Positions 1 through 11,321 are shown, counted from the first letter of the stretch. The stretch is 64,000 bases of DNA from Erwinia persicina (GCF_014838825.1 NZ_JACYMO010000006.1:62001-126000), one strand, 5' to 3'. Made by a program: numbers and translations. Notes: generated by a model from the sequence alone, not told the origin.

Positions 1-159
1 CATATTGAATTATCTGTAATGATAACATTCAGTGCTCTAAGTCTAACGTGCCATTTAACGGTTTCCATGATTAAGAAGGGTAAAATGGCATGCGGCAAAG
101 AATAAAATATTCGTATATATTAAATTTATTGTGAATTAAAAATTCTAAAAGGAGAAGTC

Positions 160-1056
160 ATGGATCTTGGCTCACTGGTATCAGAAACGCGTAACCCGGA
201 TACGATCGATCTGGATAATCTGTCGACCTTAGAGATGGTATCCAGATTTAATCAGCAGGATGCCACCGTGGCGGACGCCGTCCGTCTGACGCTGCCGCAG
301 GTGGCGCAGGCCGTTGATGCCGCCGCTGCCGCGCTCTCCGCCGGCGGCCGTCTGATCTATATGGGTGCCGGTACCAGCGGACGGCTGGGCGTGTTGGATG
401 CGTCCGAATGTCCGCCCACCTTTGGCGTACCGCACGGGCTGATTGTCGGGCTGATTGCGGGCGGCCCGGGGGCGTTACTCAAGGCGGTGGAAGGCGCTGA
501 GGATGATGAACAGCTGGGGATCGCTGATTTACAGGCGCTGAACCTGACCGCAAACGATATGGTGGTGGGGATTGCCGCCTCGGGGCGCACGCCTTACGTC
601 ATCGGTGCGCTGCGCTATGCCCGCCAGCAGGGCTGTCGTACGGCAGCGATCTCCTGCAATCCAGACTCCCCCATTGCCCGTGAAGCGCTGATTGCTATCT
701 CACCCGTGGTCGGTCCGGAGGCGCTGACCGGCTCAACGCGGCTGAAGTCGGGAACGGCTCAGAAGCTGGTGCTGAATATGCTCTCTACGGGGGCCATGGT
801 CAAAATCGGTAAGGTCTATCAGAACCTGATGGTGGACATGCAGGCGACTAATATCAAACTGATCGATCGCGCGCGGCGCATGGTGTGTGAGGCCACGGGC
901 TGCGACGCGCAGCAGGCCGGGAACACCTTACAGCAGGCACAGTACGAAGTGAAAACCGCGATTTTAATGATTCTCGCCGATCTTCCGGCCGACCAGGCAA
1001 AACAGCGACTGGTTGCCTGCAACGGCTTTTTGCGCGCGGCACTCGCCAGCAACTAA
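160..1056 (+). CDS. murQ: N-acetylmuramic acid 6-phosphate etherase MurQ
   Basis: This cytoplasmic lyase splits MurNAc-6-phosphate into GlcNAc-6-phosphate and D-lactate in peptidoglycan recycling. The 298-residue product has the family length. It carries the SIS sugar-phosphate-binding fold with the signature [18 protein letters not shown] near residues 69-86, which includes the catalytic acidic residue region. The ATG has a strong ribosome binding site (AAAGGAG, about 6 bases upstream). murP follows after 20 bases, so the two form an operon pairing uptake with cleavage. The AT-rich 159 bases upstream should hold the promoter. A MurR-type repressor gene may lie beyond the window edge, but this cannot be seen. 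Confidence 0.96.
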   Translation: MDLGSLVSETRNPDTIDLDNLSTLEMVSRFNQQDATVADAVRLTLPQVAQAVDAAAAALSAGGRLIYMGAGTSGRLGVLDASECPPTFGVPHGLIVGLIAGGPGALLKAVEGAEDDEQLGIADLQALNLTANDMVVGIAASGRTPYVIGALRYARQQGCRTAAISCNPDSPIAREALIAISPVVGPEALTGSTRLKSGTAQKLVLNMLSTGAMVKIGKVYQNLMVDMQATNIKLIDRARRMVCEATGCDAQQAGNTLQQAQYEVKTAILMILADLPADQAKQRLVACNGFLRAALASN

Positions 1057-1076
1057 CGGCAGAAAAAGGATCACCC

Positions 1077-2441
1077 ATGGAAAAATCTCTCCAGCTGGCA
1101 CAGGCATTACTGCAGGGCATTGGCGGCCCGGCCAATATTCTGCGACTGGAAAACTGTATGACGCGCGTGCGCGTTGAGGTCCGTGACGAAAGCCTGCTGA
1201 TACCGCAAGAGCTGCGCCGGCTGGAAGGGGTGAAAGGCTACGTTAAGCAGGGCAGTCAACATCAGTTTATTGTGGGGCCAGGAGCAGCGGCCAAAGTGAC
1301 CGATGCGATGCGTACGCTGATTACCGCCCCCGGGGCGGCTGATGCAGCGGCGGTCGTCAGACAGAATAAGGCACAGGCGAAAGCGCAGTATCACGCCCCT
1401 TTCAGTGATGCGCTGCGCCAGCTGGCGAACGTCTTTATCCCGCTGATCCCGGCTTTTATTGCCTCCGGTTTGATCACCGGGCTGATTAATATCGTCAAAC
1501 GTCCTGATATTGTGGGTAACCTTGCCACGCAGTACCCCAATATCATCGGGCTGGCGGCGATTTTCGGCAGTGCGGTATTCGCCATTATGAATATTCTGGT
1601 CGGTGTTAATACGGCCAAAGTTTTTGGCGGCTCTACCGCTCTCGGTGGCGTTATGGCGGGCATCCTTTCCAGTCCGGCGCTGGCGCAGATCACCCTGTTT
1701 GGCGAACCGCTCCAGCCAGGACGCGGCGGGGTGATTGCCGTATTGCTGGTGGTGGTCATGATGTGCTGGATTGAAAAACGTCTGCGTCAGCGGCTGCCAG
1801 AGTCTCTGGAGCTGATCCTTAACCCGCTTCTGACTACACTTATTACAGCATCACTGGCGATTGTGCTGTTACAGCCGCTGGGCGGTATGATTTCAGACGC
1901 CATTGCTCATGGGGCCACGCTGGCCATCGATCGCGGCGGAATGCTGGCAGGAGCAGTACTGGCGGGAACCTTTTTACCGCTGGTTCTCACCGGCCTGCAC
2001 CAGGGCATGGTGCCGATCCACGTCGAGCTGGTGCAGGCGCACGGCTATAACGCGCTGCTGCCCATTCTGGCGATGGCCGGGGTAGGGCAGGTCGGGGCGT
2101 CGCTGGCGGTATTAATGAAAACGCGGAATGCCAGGCTGAAAAAGCTGGTTAAAGGGGCACTGCCGGTGGGGATCCTCGGCGTGGGCGAACCGCTCATCTT
2201 TGGTGTTACGCTTCCGCTCGGACGCCCTTTTATCGCGGCCTGCCTGGGCGGTGCGGTTGGCGGCGCAGTGATCGGTTATGCTAAGGTCGCTACCCTTATT
2301 ACATTTGGGCTTTCCGGCCTGCCGCTGGCGATGACCATCGTGGCCGGTAAAGTGATGATGTATCTGGTGGGGTGGCTGACAGCTGTGATTTGCGGCTTTC
2401 TGTTTGCATGGTTTATGGGGTTCAACGACCCTGAGGAGTGA
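1077..2441 (+). CDS. murP: MurNAc-specific PTS permease EIIBC MurP
   Basis: MurP imports N-acetylmuramic acid and phosphorylates it during transport, giving the MurQ substrate. The first ~90 residues are a glucose-family EIIB domain with the phosphorylated cysteine in NCMTRVR (Cys27). Residues ~105-450 form a multi-spanning EIIC domain with the GVGEPLIFGV substrate-binding signature near residue 365. As in E. coli MurP no EIIA domain is fused, so phosphate probably comes from the EIIA of the glucose system; this is family knowledge. The start ATG lies 20 bases after murQ, and the pgpC start is only 3 bases beyond the stop. Confidence 0.95.
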   Translation: MEKSLQLAQALLQGIGGPANILRLENCMTRVRVEVRDESLLIPQELRRLEGVKGYVKQGSQHQFIVGPGAAAKVTDAMRTLITAPGAADAAAVVRQNKAQAKAQYHAPFSDALRQLANVFIPLIPAFIASGLITGLINIVKRPDIVGNLATQYPNIIGLAAIFGSAVFAIMNILVGVNTAKVFGGSTALGGVMAGILSSPALAQITLFGEPLQPGRGGVIAVLLVVVMMCWIEKRLRQRLPESLELILNPLLTTLITASLAIVLLQPLGGMISDAIAHGATLAIDRGGMLAGAVLAGTFLPLVLTGLHQGMVPIHVELVQAHGYNALLPILAMAGVGQVGASLAVLMKTRNARLKKLVKGALPVGILGVGEPLIFGVTLPLGRPFIAACLGGAVGGAVIGYAKVATLITFGLSGLPLAMTIVAGKVMMYLVGWLTAVICGFLFAWFMGFNDPEE

Positions 2442-2444
2442 GGT

Positions 2445-3083
2445 TTGACAACCAGTCGGGAACGACGTGTGGTATTTTTTGACCTTGATGGCACCCTGCA
2501 TCGGCAGGATATGTTCGGCACCTATATGCGCTGGCTGCTGTGGCGTCAGCCTCTGAACCTGCTGCTGGTTGCGCCTCTGCTACCGGTTATTGGTCTTGGC
2601 CTGCTGTTGAAGGGCCGCGCCGCACGCTGGCCAATGAGCCTGCTGCTGTGGTCAATCACCTTTGGCCACAGTGAGGCGCGTCTGAAGGCGCGTGAGCAGC
2701 AGTTTGCCCTCTGGTTCCGCCAGCGCGTGACGGCCTTCCCCGTGGTGCAGCAGCGGCTGACGGACTATCTCAGCAGTGAGGATGCCGACGTCTGGCTGAT
2801 CACCGGGTCGCCGCAGCCCCTGGTGGAGCAGGTCTACTTCGATTCAGCATTTCTGCCGCAGGTTAAACTGATCGCCAGTCAGATGGGGCGAGCCTGGGGC
2901 GGGCGGGTGCTGGCAATGCGCTGCCTGGGCCATGAGAAGGTGGCGCAGCTGGAAGAGCAGATTGGGACTCCGCTGCAGCTTTACAGCGGTTACAGCGACA
3001 GTAAGCAGGACAACCCGTTACTGTTTTTTTGCCAGCACCGCTTCAGAGTTACCCCGGTGGGGGAGCTACAGCAACTGGAATAA
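2445..3083 (+). CDS. pgpC: Phosphatidylglycerophosphatase C (YfhB)
   Basis: This HAD-superfamily phosphatase of the inner membrane dephosphorylates phosphatidylglycerophosphate to phosphatidylglycerol. The 212-residue product has the nucleophile motif FFDLDGTL near residues 11-18, a hydrophobic segment around residues 35-55, and later HAD motifs (LITGSPQPL, then the GYSDSKQDNPLL acidic loop near the end). The start is a TTG with GGAGTGAGG just upstream, at the end of murP; no ATG gives the full motif. In E. coli pgpC also neighbours tadA, so the local order is conserved while murQP is the variable part. Confidence 0.9.
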   Translation: MTTSRERRVVFFDLDGTLHRQDMFGTYMRWLLWRQPLNLLLVAPLLPVIGLGLLLKGRAARWPMSLLLWSITFGHSEARLKAREQQFALWFRQRVTAFPVVQQRLTDYLSSEDADVWLITGSPQPLVEQVYFDSAFLPQVKLIASQMGRAWGGRVLAMRCLGHEKVAQLEEQIGTPLQLYSGYSDSKQDNPLLFFCQHRFRVTPVGELQQLE

Positions 3084-3611
<528 letters not shown>

Positions 3612-3654
3612 AGGCCGGCCGTCTGTTCCGGTGCCTCCGTCCGACTGAGTCGGT

Positions 3655-5112
3655 TCAGTTTAGCGCGATTTTTGCTGCCACCGCCGGATAACCGCTGCCC
3701 AGTTCGGCCTCCATCGCCGCCTGCTGGGCCAGCTTTCTCTCCTGATCCTGCAGATAGCCAACCAGGCTCAGCTGATATTTGCGAATATTTTCCACGTAGG
3801 CATAAGCTTCATGACCGCGCGCGTAACCGTAGGTGGTCTGGCTGTAGTAACGTTTCTGACTCAGCATGGGCAGGCGGACTTTGACGTCAGCCCAGCTATC
3901 CGGATCCCCTTTCTGCTTTTCCGTCAGCTTGCGTGCATCAAGCATATGGGCGTACCCCATGTTATAGGCCGCCAGCGCAAACCAGATACGTTCATCTTCC
4001 GGCACGGTGGGCGGCACCTTCTCCATCATGCGCACCAGATACTCACTGCCGCCGCGTATACTTTGCTCGGGGTCGGTACGGTCACTGACGTTCAGGCTGT
4101 CAGCGGTGTTACGCGTCAACATCATCAGGCCGCGTACCCCGGTCGGTGAAGTGGCCTGCGGGTTCCAGTGTGATTCCTGGTAGGAAATGGCCGCCAGCAG
4201 ACGCCAGTCGATAATCTGCGCGTACTTCTCGAACAGCGGCTGAATGTCCGGGAGTGTGCCGTCGATGGCGCGCAGGAAGGTGCGCGTGTCGACATAGTCA
4301 AAGGTGCCGACGTGACCCAGATACTTTTCATCCAGTCGGGCCATCGCACCTTCTTCGCTCATCTGGTTAAAGAAGTCGAGCAGGGCCGCATTCATGCTGT
4401 CGTCCTGCTCGTGTTGCACGTACCAGGTGACCGGCTCTTCATCGGTAATGTCAAAGGCCACCGCCAGCTGTGGATGGATCCGCTGCATCAGGGCAATGGT
4501 GACCGAGTCACCCACCGTATAATCGAGTTTGCCGTCTGCCACCGCCTCCAGCAGGCCCTGGGGCGTCTGATCGGTGGAGATCGCCCAGTCGAGGTCAGGA
4601 TACTGATGCGCTTTCACATTGCGCAGCGTCGACAGATAGGCTGAGCCGGATGCCGCCGTCAGGCGACCTTTCAGATCGCCGAGGTTTTTGGGGCGCGGAG
4701 CGCCAATGCGGTACACCAGCTGTTGGGAAACGGAATAATAGGACGGGCCCGCACGAAAACGCGCCAGCCGTTCATTATTATAAATTAAGCCGGCCGCCAG
4801 CAGGTCGGCCTTGTCATCTTCCAGGTCATCAAACAGATCGCCCAGATTAGGACGAACGGTGACTTCAAGCTTCACACCTAAATAACGGGCGAAGCGCTTC
4901 GCCAGCTCGTAGTCCATACCCGCTGGTGATTTATTGACCGTGTAGTAAGTCAGCGGAGAATTAATCGTGCTGACACGAAGTACTCCCCGCGATTTTATCT
5001 GTGCAATCCGGTCGGTGGAGTCCCCGTACCATGGGATAGACGGCCACAGCGCAAGCGCCAGAAGTACCGTGATCAGTCCGACCAGCAGATAATTAAATTT
5101 AAGGCGTTTCAA
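3655..5112 (-). CDS. mltF: Membrane-bound lytic transglycosylase F
   Basis: MltF cleaves peptidoglycan to 1,6-anhydromuramyl products at the outer membrane. An N-terminal hydrophobic export segment (residues ~8-27) is followed by a family-3 solute-binding-like module (~40-265) and a C-terminal SLT lysozyme-like domain. The catalytic glutamate lies in [12 protein letters not shown] near residue 313, and the [13 protein letters not shown] motif is present. At 485 residues it is some 30 shorter than E. coli MltF, the loss being in the variable tail. The start codon is TTG, as in E. coli, preceded by GAGAG. It is divergent from purL. Confidence 0.93.
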   Translation of the reverse strand: MKRLKFNYLLVGLITVLLALALWPSIPWYGDSTDRIAQIKSRGVLRVSTINSPLTYYTVNKSPAGMDYELAKRFARYLGVKLEVTVRPNLGDLFDDLEDDKADLLAAGLIYNNERLARFRAGPSYYSVSQQLVYRIGAPRPKNLGDLKGRLTAASGSAYLSTLRNVKAHQYPDLDWAISTDQTPQGLLEAVADGKLDYTVGDSVTIALMQRIHPQLAVAFDITDEEPVTWYVQHEQDDSMNAALLDFFNQMSEEGAMARLDEKYLGHVGTFDYVDTRTFLRAIDGTLPDIQPLFEKYAQIIDWRLLAAISYQESHWNPQATSPTGVRGLMMLTRNTADSLNVSDRTDPEQSIRGGSEYLVRMMEKVPPTVPEDERIWFALAAYNMGYAHMLDARKLTEKQKGDPDSWADVKVRLPMLSQKRYYSQTTYGYARGHEAYAYVENIRKYQLSLVGYLQDQERKLAQQAAMEAELGSGYPAVAAKIALN

Positions 5113-5277
5113 ATGGTTATCTCTCGATGGTTCTCAGGTATCTGTCTTCTATGGCAGTATTTGTGGTCTATAATTGGCCCTGAGCGTGGGGCATTCTGCG
5201 CAACTCCGCGCGGCTCCGCAACTGAATTCCATCCGATTTGTGTGTTTTTCAGGCAATTCCTTATCGCGATAAATTCT

Positions 5278-5293
5278 GCGCAAACGGTTTCGT
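5278..5293 (+). promoter_or_regulatory. PurR-like operator of purL
   Basis: GCGCAAACGGTTTCGT fits the consensus ANGCAANCGNTTNCNT at all but the first fixed base. It sits about 20 bases upstream of a TATAAT hexamer, overlapping the expected -35 region, as in the E. coli purL promoter. Repression by PurR with hypoxanthine or guanine is inferred. Confidence 0.8.
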
Positions 5294-5310
5294 AACGGGT
5301 GCGGATTCAC

Positions 5311-5316
5311 TATAAT
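5311..5316 (+). promoter_or_regulatory. purL -10 hexamer
   Basis: A perfect TATAAT lies 67 bases upstream of the purL ATG, just after the PurR-like box. No good -35 hexamer is seen at the right distance; the operator occupies that place. Confidence 0.6.
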
Positions 5317-5382
5317 ACCGCCCGTTTTCCCCTGTTGCGCCCAATGAAGCGTCGCCCGGCGCTTCGAGACGAGAGATCTTTA

Positions 5383-8300
5383 ATGATGGAAATTCTGCGT
5401 GGTTCGCCCGCTCTGTCGGCATTTCGTATTAACAAACTGCTGGCCCGCTTTCAGGATGCTCACCTGCCGGTGAGTGACATTTACGCTGAGTACGTCCATT
5501 TCGCTGATGTCAGCGCGCCGCTGAGCACGGATGAAAAATCCCGTTTGCAGCGCCTGCTGAAATACGGCCCCTCTCTCGCTGAACATACCCCGGAAGGTCG
5601 CCTGCTGCTGGTGACGCCTCGTCCCGGTACCATTTCGCCCTGGTCTTCCAAAGCGACGGATATCGCCCATAACTGCGACCTGCCGCAGGTGCTGCGTCTT
5701 GAGCGCGGTCTGGCTTTCTATGTCAAGGCGCCACAGTTAACGGAAGCGCAGTGGGGGGCACTGGCGGCCCTGCTGCACGACCGCATGATGGAAACCGTGT
5801 TTACGGATCTGAAGCAGGCCGACGCGCTGTTCGTTCAGCATCAGCCTGCGCCGGTACAGAGTGTAGACGTGCTGGGTGAAGGGCGTAACGCGCTGGTTCA
5901 GGCCAACATTAAACTGGGGCTGGCGCTGGCTGATGACGAAATCGATTACCTGCAGGCGGCGTTTGAACAACTGGGGCGCAACCCGAACGATATCGAACTG
6001 TACATGTTTGCTCAGGCCAACTCTGAGCACTGCCGCCATAAAATCTTCAACGCCGACTGGGTGATTGACGGGCAGGTTCAGCCGAAGTCGCTGTTCAAAA
6101 TGATTAAAAACACCTTTGAGAAGACCCCCGATCACGTGCTGTCAGCTTACAAAGACAACGCCGCCGTGATGGAAGGTTCTCAGGTCGGGCGCTTCTACGC
6201 GGACGCGCAGGGCCATTACGATTTCCATCAGGAAGAGGCCCATATCCTGATGAAGGTGGAAACCCATAATCACCCGACGGCGATCTCGCCGTGGCCGGGT
6301 GCCGCTACCGGTTCCGGTGGCGAAATCCGCGATGAAGGGGCCACCGGGCGCGGCGCAAAACCCAAAGCCGGACTGGTCGGGTTTTCCGTATCGAACCTGC
6401 GTATCCCCGGCTTTGAACAGCCGTGGGAAGAAGATTTCGGCAAGCCCGATCGCATTGTTACCGCGCTGGATATTATGACCGAAGGCCCTCTGGGGGGCGC
6501 AGCGTTTAACAACGAATTTGGTCGTCCGGCCCTGAACGGCTACTTCCGTACCTACGAGGAGCGCGTCAACAGCCATAATGGCGAAGAACTGCGCGGCTAC
6601 CACAAGCCGATCATGCTGGCGGGTGGTATCGGTAATATCCGTGCCGATCACGTACAGAAAGGTGAAATCACCGTCGGTGCCAAACTGATCGTGCTGGGTG
6701 GCCCGGCGATGAATATTGGCCTGGGCGGCGGGGCCGCATCCTCAATGGCTTCGGGCCAGTCAGATGCAGACCTCGACTTTGCGTCTGTGCAGCGTGATAA
6801 CCCTGAGATGGAACGGCGCTGTCAGGAAGTGATTGATCGCTGCTGGCAGCTGGGTGAAGCGAACCCGATCCTGTTTATCCATGACGTGGGAGCGGGCGGT
6901 CTTTCTAACGCCATGCCGGAGCTGGTGAGCGATGGTGAACGCGGCGGACGTTTCAATCTGCGCGACATTCTGAACGATGAGCCTGGCATGAGTCCGCTGG
7001 AAGTGTGGTGTAACGAATCCCAGGAGCGCTATGTTCTGGCCGTTTCCCCGGACAGCCTGGCGCTGTTTGATGCCCTGTGCCAGCGCGAGCGTGCTCCGTA
7101 CGCGGTGATTGGTGAGGCCACCGAAGAGATGCACCTGTCTCTGTCGGACAGCCATTTCGACAATACCCCCATTGATATGCCGCTGGACGTGCTGCTGGGT
7201 AAGACCCCGAAAATGACCCGCGACGTTGCCTCGCTGCAAGCGAAAGGCGAGCCGCTGGCGCGTGACGGGATCACCGTGGCGGATGCGGTAAACCGCGTCC
7301 TGCATCTGCCGACCGTGGCGGAGAAGACCTTCCTGATCACCATCGGCGACCGTTCGGTCACCGGTATGGTGGCCCGGGACCAGATGGTCGGGCCATGGCA
7401 GATCCCAGTGGCCAACTGTGCGGTGACCACCGCCAGCCTCGACAGTTACTACGGTGAAGCCATGGCGCTGGGCGAACGTGCCCCGGTAGCGCTGCTCGAC
7501 TTTGCCGCCTCCGGTCGCCTGGCCGTAGGGGAAGCGCTCACCAATATCGCGGCGACCGCCATCGGCCCGCTGACGCGTATCAAACTGTCGGCAAACTGGA
7601 TGGCCGCTGCCGGTCACCCGGGCGAAGATGCCGGGCTGTATGAAGCAGTGAAAGCCGTAGGTGAAGAGCTGTGCCCGGCGCTGGGGATCACCATCCCGGT
7701 CGGCAAAGACTCTATGTCGATGAAAACCCGCTGGCAGCAGGGAAGCGAACAGCGTGAGATGACCTCTCCGCTGTCGCTGGTGATCACCGCCTTTGCCCGC
7801 GTGGAAGACGTGCGTAAAACCGTGACCCCACAGCTGCAGACGGGTGACAATGCCCTGATGCTGATTGACCTGGGTAAAGGCGTCAATGCGCTGGGGGCAA
7901 CGGCGCTGTCGCAGGTCTACCGTCAGTTGGGCGACAAGCCTGCCGACGTGCGTGACGTGCAGCAGCTGGCAGGTTTCTATAACGCTATCCAGGCGCTGGT
8001 GGCCGATGGCAGGCTGCTGGCCTACCACGACCGCTCTGACGGCGGCCTGCTGGTGACGCTGGCAGAGATGGCCTTTACCGGCCACTGCGGCGTAGAAGTC
8101 GACATTGCGGCGCTGGGCAGCGACAGCCTGGCAGCCCTGTTTAACGAAGAGCTGGGCGCGGTTATCCAGATCGCGGACGCCGATCGTGAGGCGGTGCAGC
8201 AGGTGTTTGCCGATCATGGTCTGAGCGACTGCATTCATCTGCTGGGCCGGGCCGTGGAAGGCGATCGCTTTGTGATCGCTTCAGGCGATACGCCCGTTTA

Positions 8301-9267
8301 CAGTGAAAGTCGCACCACGCTGCGTACCTGGTGGGCAGAAACCACCTGGCAGATGCAGCGCCTGCGCGATAACCCGACCTGCGCAGACCAGGAACATGAC
8401 GCGAAGAAAGATGACCGCGATCCGGGCCTGAACGTGGCGCTGACCTTTAAGCCACAGGAGGATATCGCAGCGCCGTACATCGCGACCGGCGCACGTCCGA
8501 AAGTGGCGGTGCTGCGTGAACAGGGCGTTAACTCTCACGTTGAGATGGCGGCAGCCTTCCACCGTGCCGGTTTTGACGCCGTTGATGTGCACATGAGCGA
8601 TCTGCTGGCAGGCCGTCGCGGCCTGGCGGACGTCCAGGCGCTGGTGGCATGTGGCGGCTTCTCCTACGGTGATGTTCTCGGGGCAGGCGAAGGCTGGGCC
8701 AAGTCGATTCTGTTTAACACCCGCGTGCGCGACGAATTCGAAACCTTCTTCCACCGTCCGCAGACGCTGGCGCTGGGGGTCTGTAACGGCTGCCAGATGA
8801 TGTCTAACCTGCGCGAGCTGATCCCCGGCAGCGAAGAGTGGCCGCGTTTTGTGCGTAACCAGTCCGAACGTTTTGAAGCCCGCTTCAGCCTGGTGGAAGT
8901 GGCGGCCAGCCCGTCGCTGCTGCTGGACGGCATGGCCGGTTCACGCATGCCGATTGCGGTATCGCACGGTGAAGGCTTCGTGGAGGTGCGCAGCGATGCG
9001 CATCTGGCCCAGCTGGAAAGCAAAGGTCTGGTGGCGCTGCGTTTCGTCGACAACTTCGGCAAGGTGACGCAGCAGTACCCGGCGAACCCGAACGGCTCGC
9101 CGAACGGGATTACTGCCGTGACGAACGAAAGCGGCCGCGTGACCATTATGATGCCGCACCCGGAGCGCGTTTTCCGCACGGTCAGCAACTCCTGGCATCC
9201 GGCAGAGTGGGGCGAGGACAGCCCGTGGATGCGTATTTTCCGTAATGCGCGTAAACAACTGGGCTAA
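5383..9267 (+). CDS. purL: Phosphoribosylformylglycinamidine synthase PurL
   Basis: PurL is the large single-chain FGAM synthase of de novo purine synthesis; it converts FGAR, glutamine and ATP to FGAM. The product has 1294 residues: an N-terminal PurS-like part, two AIR-synthetase-type halves, and a C-terminal class I glutaminase with nucleophile cysteine in GVCNGCQMM and the HPERVFR histidine/glutamate pair. The frame is open from 5299, but the start at 5383 ([16 protein letters not shown]) matches the E. coli N-terminus and length. The 28 extra codons would overlap the -10 element. A strong terminator follows. Confidence 0.96.
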   Translation: MMEILRGSPALSAFRINKLLARFQDAHLPVSDIYAEYVHFADVSAPLSTDEKSRLQRLLKYGPSLAEHTPEGRLLLVTPRPGTISPWSSKATDIAHNCDLPQVLRLERGLAFYVKAPQLTEAQWGALAALLHDRMMETVFTDLKQADALFVQHQPAPVQSVDVLGEGRNALVQANIKLGLALADDEIDYLQAAFEQLGRNPNDIELYMFAQANSEHCRHKIFNADWVIDGQVQPKSLFKMIKNTFEKTPDHVLSAYKDNAAVMEGSQVGRFYADAQGHYDFHQEEAHILMKVETHNHPTAISPWPGAATGSGGEIRDEGATGRGAKPKAGLVGFSVSNLRIPGFEQPWEEDFGKPDRIVTALDIMTEGPLGGAAFNNEFGRPALNGYFRTYEERVNSHNGEELRGYHKPIMLAGGIGNIRADHVQKGEITVGAKLIVLGGPAMNIGLGGGAASSMASGQSDADLDFASVQRDNPEMERRCQEVIDRCWQLGEANPILFIHDVGAGGLSNAMPELVSDGERGGRFNLRDILNDEPGMSPLEVWCNESQERYVLAVSPDSLALFDALCQRERAPYAVIGEATEEMHLSLSDSHFDNTPIDMPLDVLLGKTPKMTRDVASLQAKGEPLARDGITVADAVNRVLHLPTVAEKTFLITIGDRSVTGMVARDQMVGPWQIPVANCAVTTASLDSYYGEAMALGERAPVALLDFAASGRLAVGEALTNIAATAIGPLTRIKLSANWMAAAGHPGEDAGLYEAVKAVGEELCPALGITIPVGKDSMSMKTRWQQGSEQREMTSPLSLVITAFARVEDVRKTVTPQLQTGDNALMLIDLGKGVNALGATALSQVYRQLGDKPADVRDVQQLAGFYNAIQALVADGRLLAYHDRSDGGLLVTLAEMAFTGHCGVEVDIAALGSDSLAALFNEELGAVIQIADADREAVQQVFADHGLSDCIHLLGRAVEGDRFVIASGDTPVYSESRTTLRTWWAETTWQMQRLRDNPTCADQEHDAKKDDRDPGLNVALTFKPQEDIAAPYIATGARPKVAVLREQGVNSHVEMAAAFHRAGFDAVDVHMSDLLAGRRGLADVQALVACGGFSYGDVLGAGEGWAKSILFNTRVRDEFETFFHRPQTLALGVCNGCQMMSNLRELIPGSEEWPRFVRNQSERFEARFSLVEVAASPSLLLDGMAGSRMPIAVSHGEGFVEVRSDAHLAQLESKGLVALRFVDNFGKVTQQYPANPNGSPNGITAVTNESGRVTIMMPHPERVFRTVSNSWHPAEWGEDSPWMRIFRNARKQLG

Positions 9268-9300
9268 ACCCCTGCCTGAGCGAACGACTGTACCTGCTAA

Positions 9301-9327
9301 CCGGCCTCTCAGGAGGCCGGTTTTTTT
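9301..9327 (+). terminator. purL terminator
   Basis: An eight-base GC-rich stem (CCGGCCTC / GAGGCCGG) with a four-base loop is followed by seven T residues, 33 bases after the purL stop. This is a classic intrinsic terminator. Confidence 0.9.
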
Positions 9328-9387
9328 GGGGTTTTACGGCGGTCAGACAGCCAGTGTTGCTATTTCACTACAAAGTCGCCCCCGCCC

Positions 9388-9405
9388 TGTCTCCAAAAGG
9401 AGACA
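9388..9405 (+). promoter_or_regulatory. GlrR-type upstream activator site 1
   Basis: TGTC, ten bases, then GACA exactly matches the GlrR (QseF) recognition pattern TGTC-N10-GACA. It lies about 160 bases upstream of the sigma-54 promoter of glmY, the normal place for an enhancer-binding protein. Confidence 0.7.
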
Positions 9406-9450
9406 TCTAAGCAACTGATTTTTAATGCTTGTTTTTTTTCGTCTGAATGG

Positions 9451-9468
9451 TGTAGCCATTTGGCGACA
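9451..9468 (+). promoter_or_regulatory. GlrR-type upstream activator site 2
   Basis: TGTA, ten bases, then GACA is a one-mismatch copy of TGTC-N10-GACA, 46 bases downstream of site 1. Two or more sites upstream of glmY are expected from E. coli. Confidence 0.5.
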
Positions 9469-9563
9469 GTTTTGCAGACCCGATGGTCAAAAATGGGCTG
9501 TGCTGTAGGTAGAAGAGCATTAAAATCCAAATATTTCAGCGGGTTAAAAATATATTTTCAATA

Positions 9564-9578
9564 TGGCACAGTTATTGC
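9564..9578 (+). promoter_or_regulatory. Sigma-54 promoter of glmY
   Basis: TGGCACAGTTATTGC has the GG and GC dinucleotides with the exact -24/-12 spacing of sigma-54 promoters. The expected transcription start, 12 bases on, falls at 9590-9591, the first base of the conserved GlmY 5' end. Confidence 0.85.
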
Positions 9579-9590
9579 TATATTACCCTC

Positions 9591-9818
9591 AGTGGCTCAT
9601 TCACCTGGTTATGACAGCCCTGCGCAAGCGGTCAAGTGCCCATAACACCCAGAATGACGCACAATACGGTGCCTGTCGTCCACCATACCGATAATCGTTC
9701 ACTCTGTGACGTTATCAAACATCGGACGCAACGTTGAGTTAGGCACCACCTATTCAGTTACGCGGGCTTTCCGGCGTAACACCAGTGGCCGGTTCTTTGA
9801 ACCGGCCATTTTCATTTT
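9591..9818 (+). ncRNA. glmY: GlmY small regulatory RNA
   Basis: GlmY sequesters the adaptor RapZ, so that GlmZ escapes cleavage and glmS (glucosamine-6-phosphate synthase) is made when amino-sugar is scarce. The recognisable parts are the 5' end AGTGGCTCATTCACC, the 3' segment containing AGGCACCA and TATTCAGTTAC, and the position between purL and glrK, all as in E. coli. The RNA would be about 220-228 bases to its terminator, somewhat longer than E. coli GlmY (184), and contains a GTTACGC/GCGTAAC hairpin before the terminator. No protein gene is supported in 9268-9890. Confidence 0.85.
9786..9818 (+). terminator. glmY terminator
   Basis: A ten-base perfect stem (TGGCCGGTTC / GAACCGGCCA) with a TTT loop is followed by a T-rich tract, defining the 3' end of GlmY. 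Confidence 0.85.
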
Positions 9819-9890
9819 CTCCCCGCGCACTTTCTTATCCGCTCACTCTCAGCTAGCATCGCCGTAACTACTGCAAAGAGAACCTGTGTC

Positions 9891-11321
9891 GTGAAGAAAT
9901 GGCGTCTGTTACCGCGATCGTTACGTCAGCTGGTGCTGATGGCCTTTTTACTGGTGTTATTACCGTTACTGGTGCTGGCCTGGCAGGCCTGGGAAAGTCT
10001 GTCGGCGCTGAGTGACCGCGCCGCCGATACCAACCGTACCACGCTGACCGATGTGCGCCGCAGTGAAGCCATGGCGCGTACCGCACTGGAGCTGGAACGC
10101 AGCTACCGTCAGTATTGTGTGCTGGACGACCCGATGCTGGCACGGCTTTATCAGACTCAGCGTAGCCGCTACTCGCAAATGCTGGATGCCCACGCTCCGG
10201 TGCTGCCAGATATGCGCACCGGGCAGATTCTGCGTCAGAACCTGACGCAGCTGAGTCAGATTAAATGCGTCAACAGCAGCCCGGTGCCTGCGGCAGCCGA
10301 CCAGCTTGAAGCGTTCTCTGCCGCTAACAGCCAGCTGGTGCAGGCCACGCGTGAAGTGGTGTTTTCACGCGGTCTGCAGTTGCAGCGTGAGATTGCCGAA
10401 CGGGGTCAGTATTTTGGCTGGCAGGCGCTGATCCTGTTTCTGCTCAGTTTCGGTCTGGTCATGCTCTTCACCCGGATGATTATCGGCCCGGTGAAGGCGG
10501 TTGAACGGATGATTAATCGGCTGGGAGAAGGCCGACCGCTGGGACAAAGCCTCGCCTTTAAAGGGCCGCGTGAGATCCGTTCACTTGGACAACGGATCCT
10601 CTGGCTCAGCGAGCGTCTGGCCTGGCTGGAGTCCCAACGGCATGAGTTTCTGCGCCATATCTCCCACGAGTTAAAAACCCCGCTGGCCAGTATGCGTGAG
10701 GGCACCGAACTGCTTGCCGATCAGGTGGCCGGGCCCCTGACGCCCGATCAGAAAGAGGTCGTCAGCATTCTTAACGACAGCAGCCGCCACCTGCAAACGC
10801 TAATCGAACAGCTGCTGGACTATAACCGCAAGCTGGCCGATGGACCGGTAGCGCTGGAAGATGTCGAACTGCGGCCGTTAATTGATACGCTGGTTTCCTC
10901 CCACAGTCTGACGGCCCGCGCTAAACTGCTTCATATTGATATCGATTTGCAGGCAGACCGCTGCCGTGCTGAACCGACTTTGTTATTGAGGGCCATCGAT
11001 AATCTTTACTCCAATGCGGTACACTACGGTGCAGAATCCGGAAATATCTGGATCCGCAGTCGGCAACAGGGAAACCGCGTCCTCATTGAGGTAGCGAACA
11101 CCGGAACCCCCATTCCTGCGGCGGAACAGGCAATGATCTTTGAACCCTTCTTCCAGGGAAACCTGCAACGTAAAGGGGCGGTCAAAGGCAGCGGACTGGG
11201 GCTGAGTATTGCCAAAGACTGCCTGCGACGGCTGCAGGGGGACTTACAACTGATTGACAGCGTTGATGCTGATGTCTGCTTCCGCATCGAATTAAACACC
11301 ACCGCCGGGACGTTATCATAA
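9891..11321 (+). CDS. glrK: Sensor histidine kinase GlrK (QseE)
   Basis: This inner-membrane kinase phosphorylates GlrR, which drives sigma-54 transcription of glmY. The 476 residues show a first membrane segment (~15-32), a periplasmic part, a second membrane segment (~165-190), a HAMP region, the phosphoacceptor box ISHELKTPL (His near 259), and a HATPase domain ending with GSGLGLSIA. The start is GTG. The gene opens a tight operon: its stop codon shares a base with the ATG of qseG. Confidence 0.93.
   Translation: MKKWRLLPRSLRQLVLMAFLLVLLPLLVLAWQAWESLSALSDRAADTNRTTLTDVRRSEAMARTALELERSYRQYCVLDDPMLARLYQTQRSRYSQMLDAHAPVLPDMRTGQILRQNLTQLSQIKCVNSSPVPAAADQLEAFSAANSQLVQATREVVFSRGLQLQREIAERGQYFGWQALILFLLSFGLVMLFTRMIIGPVKAVERMINRLGEGRPLGQSLAFKGPREIRSLGQRILWLSERLAWLESQRHEFLRHISHELKTPLASMREGTELLADQVAGPLTPDQKEVVSILNDSSRHLQTLIEQLLDYNRKLADGPVALEDVELRPLIDTLVSSHSLTARAKLLHIDIDLQADRCRAEPTLLLRAIDNLYSNAVHYGAESGNIWIRSRQQGNRVLIEVANTGTPIPAAEQAMIFEPFFQGNLQRKGAVKGSGLGLSIAKDCLRRLQGDLQLIDSVDADVCFRIELNTTAGTLS

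Noticed and set aside
1-159. CRP site upstream of murQ
   Set aside because: A TGTGA half-like sequence occurs at about 130, but the matching TCACA half at the right spacing is absent.
5113-5295. Possible 60-codon gene between mltF and purL
   Set aside because: It covers the divergent control region including the PurR-like box, and the translation shows no protein-like pattern.
6760-8238. Long open frame (492 codons) on the strand opposite purL
   Set aside because: It lies wholly inside purL, has His/Arg/Gln-rich, low-hydrophobicity composition typical of antisense of GC-rich genes, and has no ribosome binding site or known family.
9460-9645. Possible 61-codon gene between purL and glrK
   Set aside because: It overlaps the sigma-54 promoter and the 5' end of GlmY and has no binding site; the region is explained by the sRNA gene.
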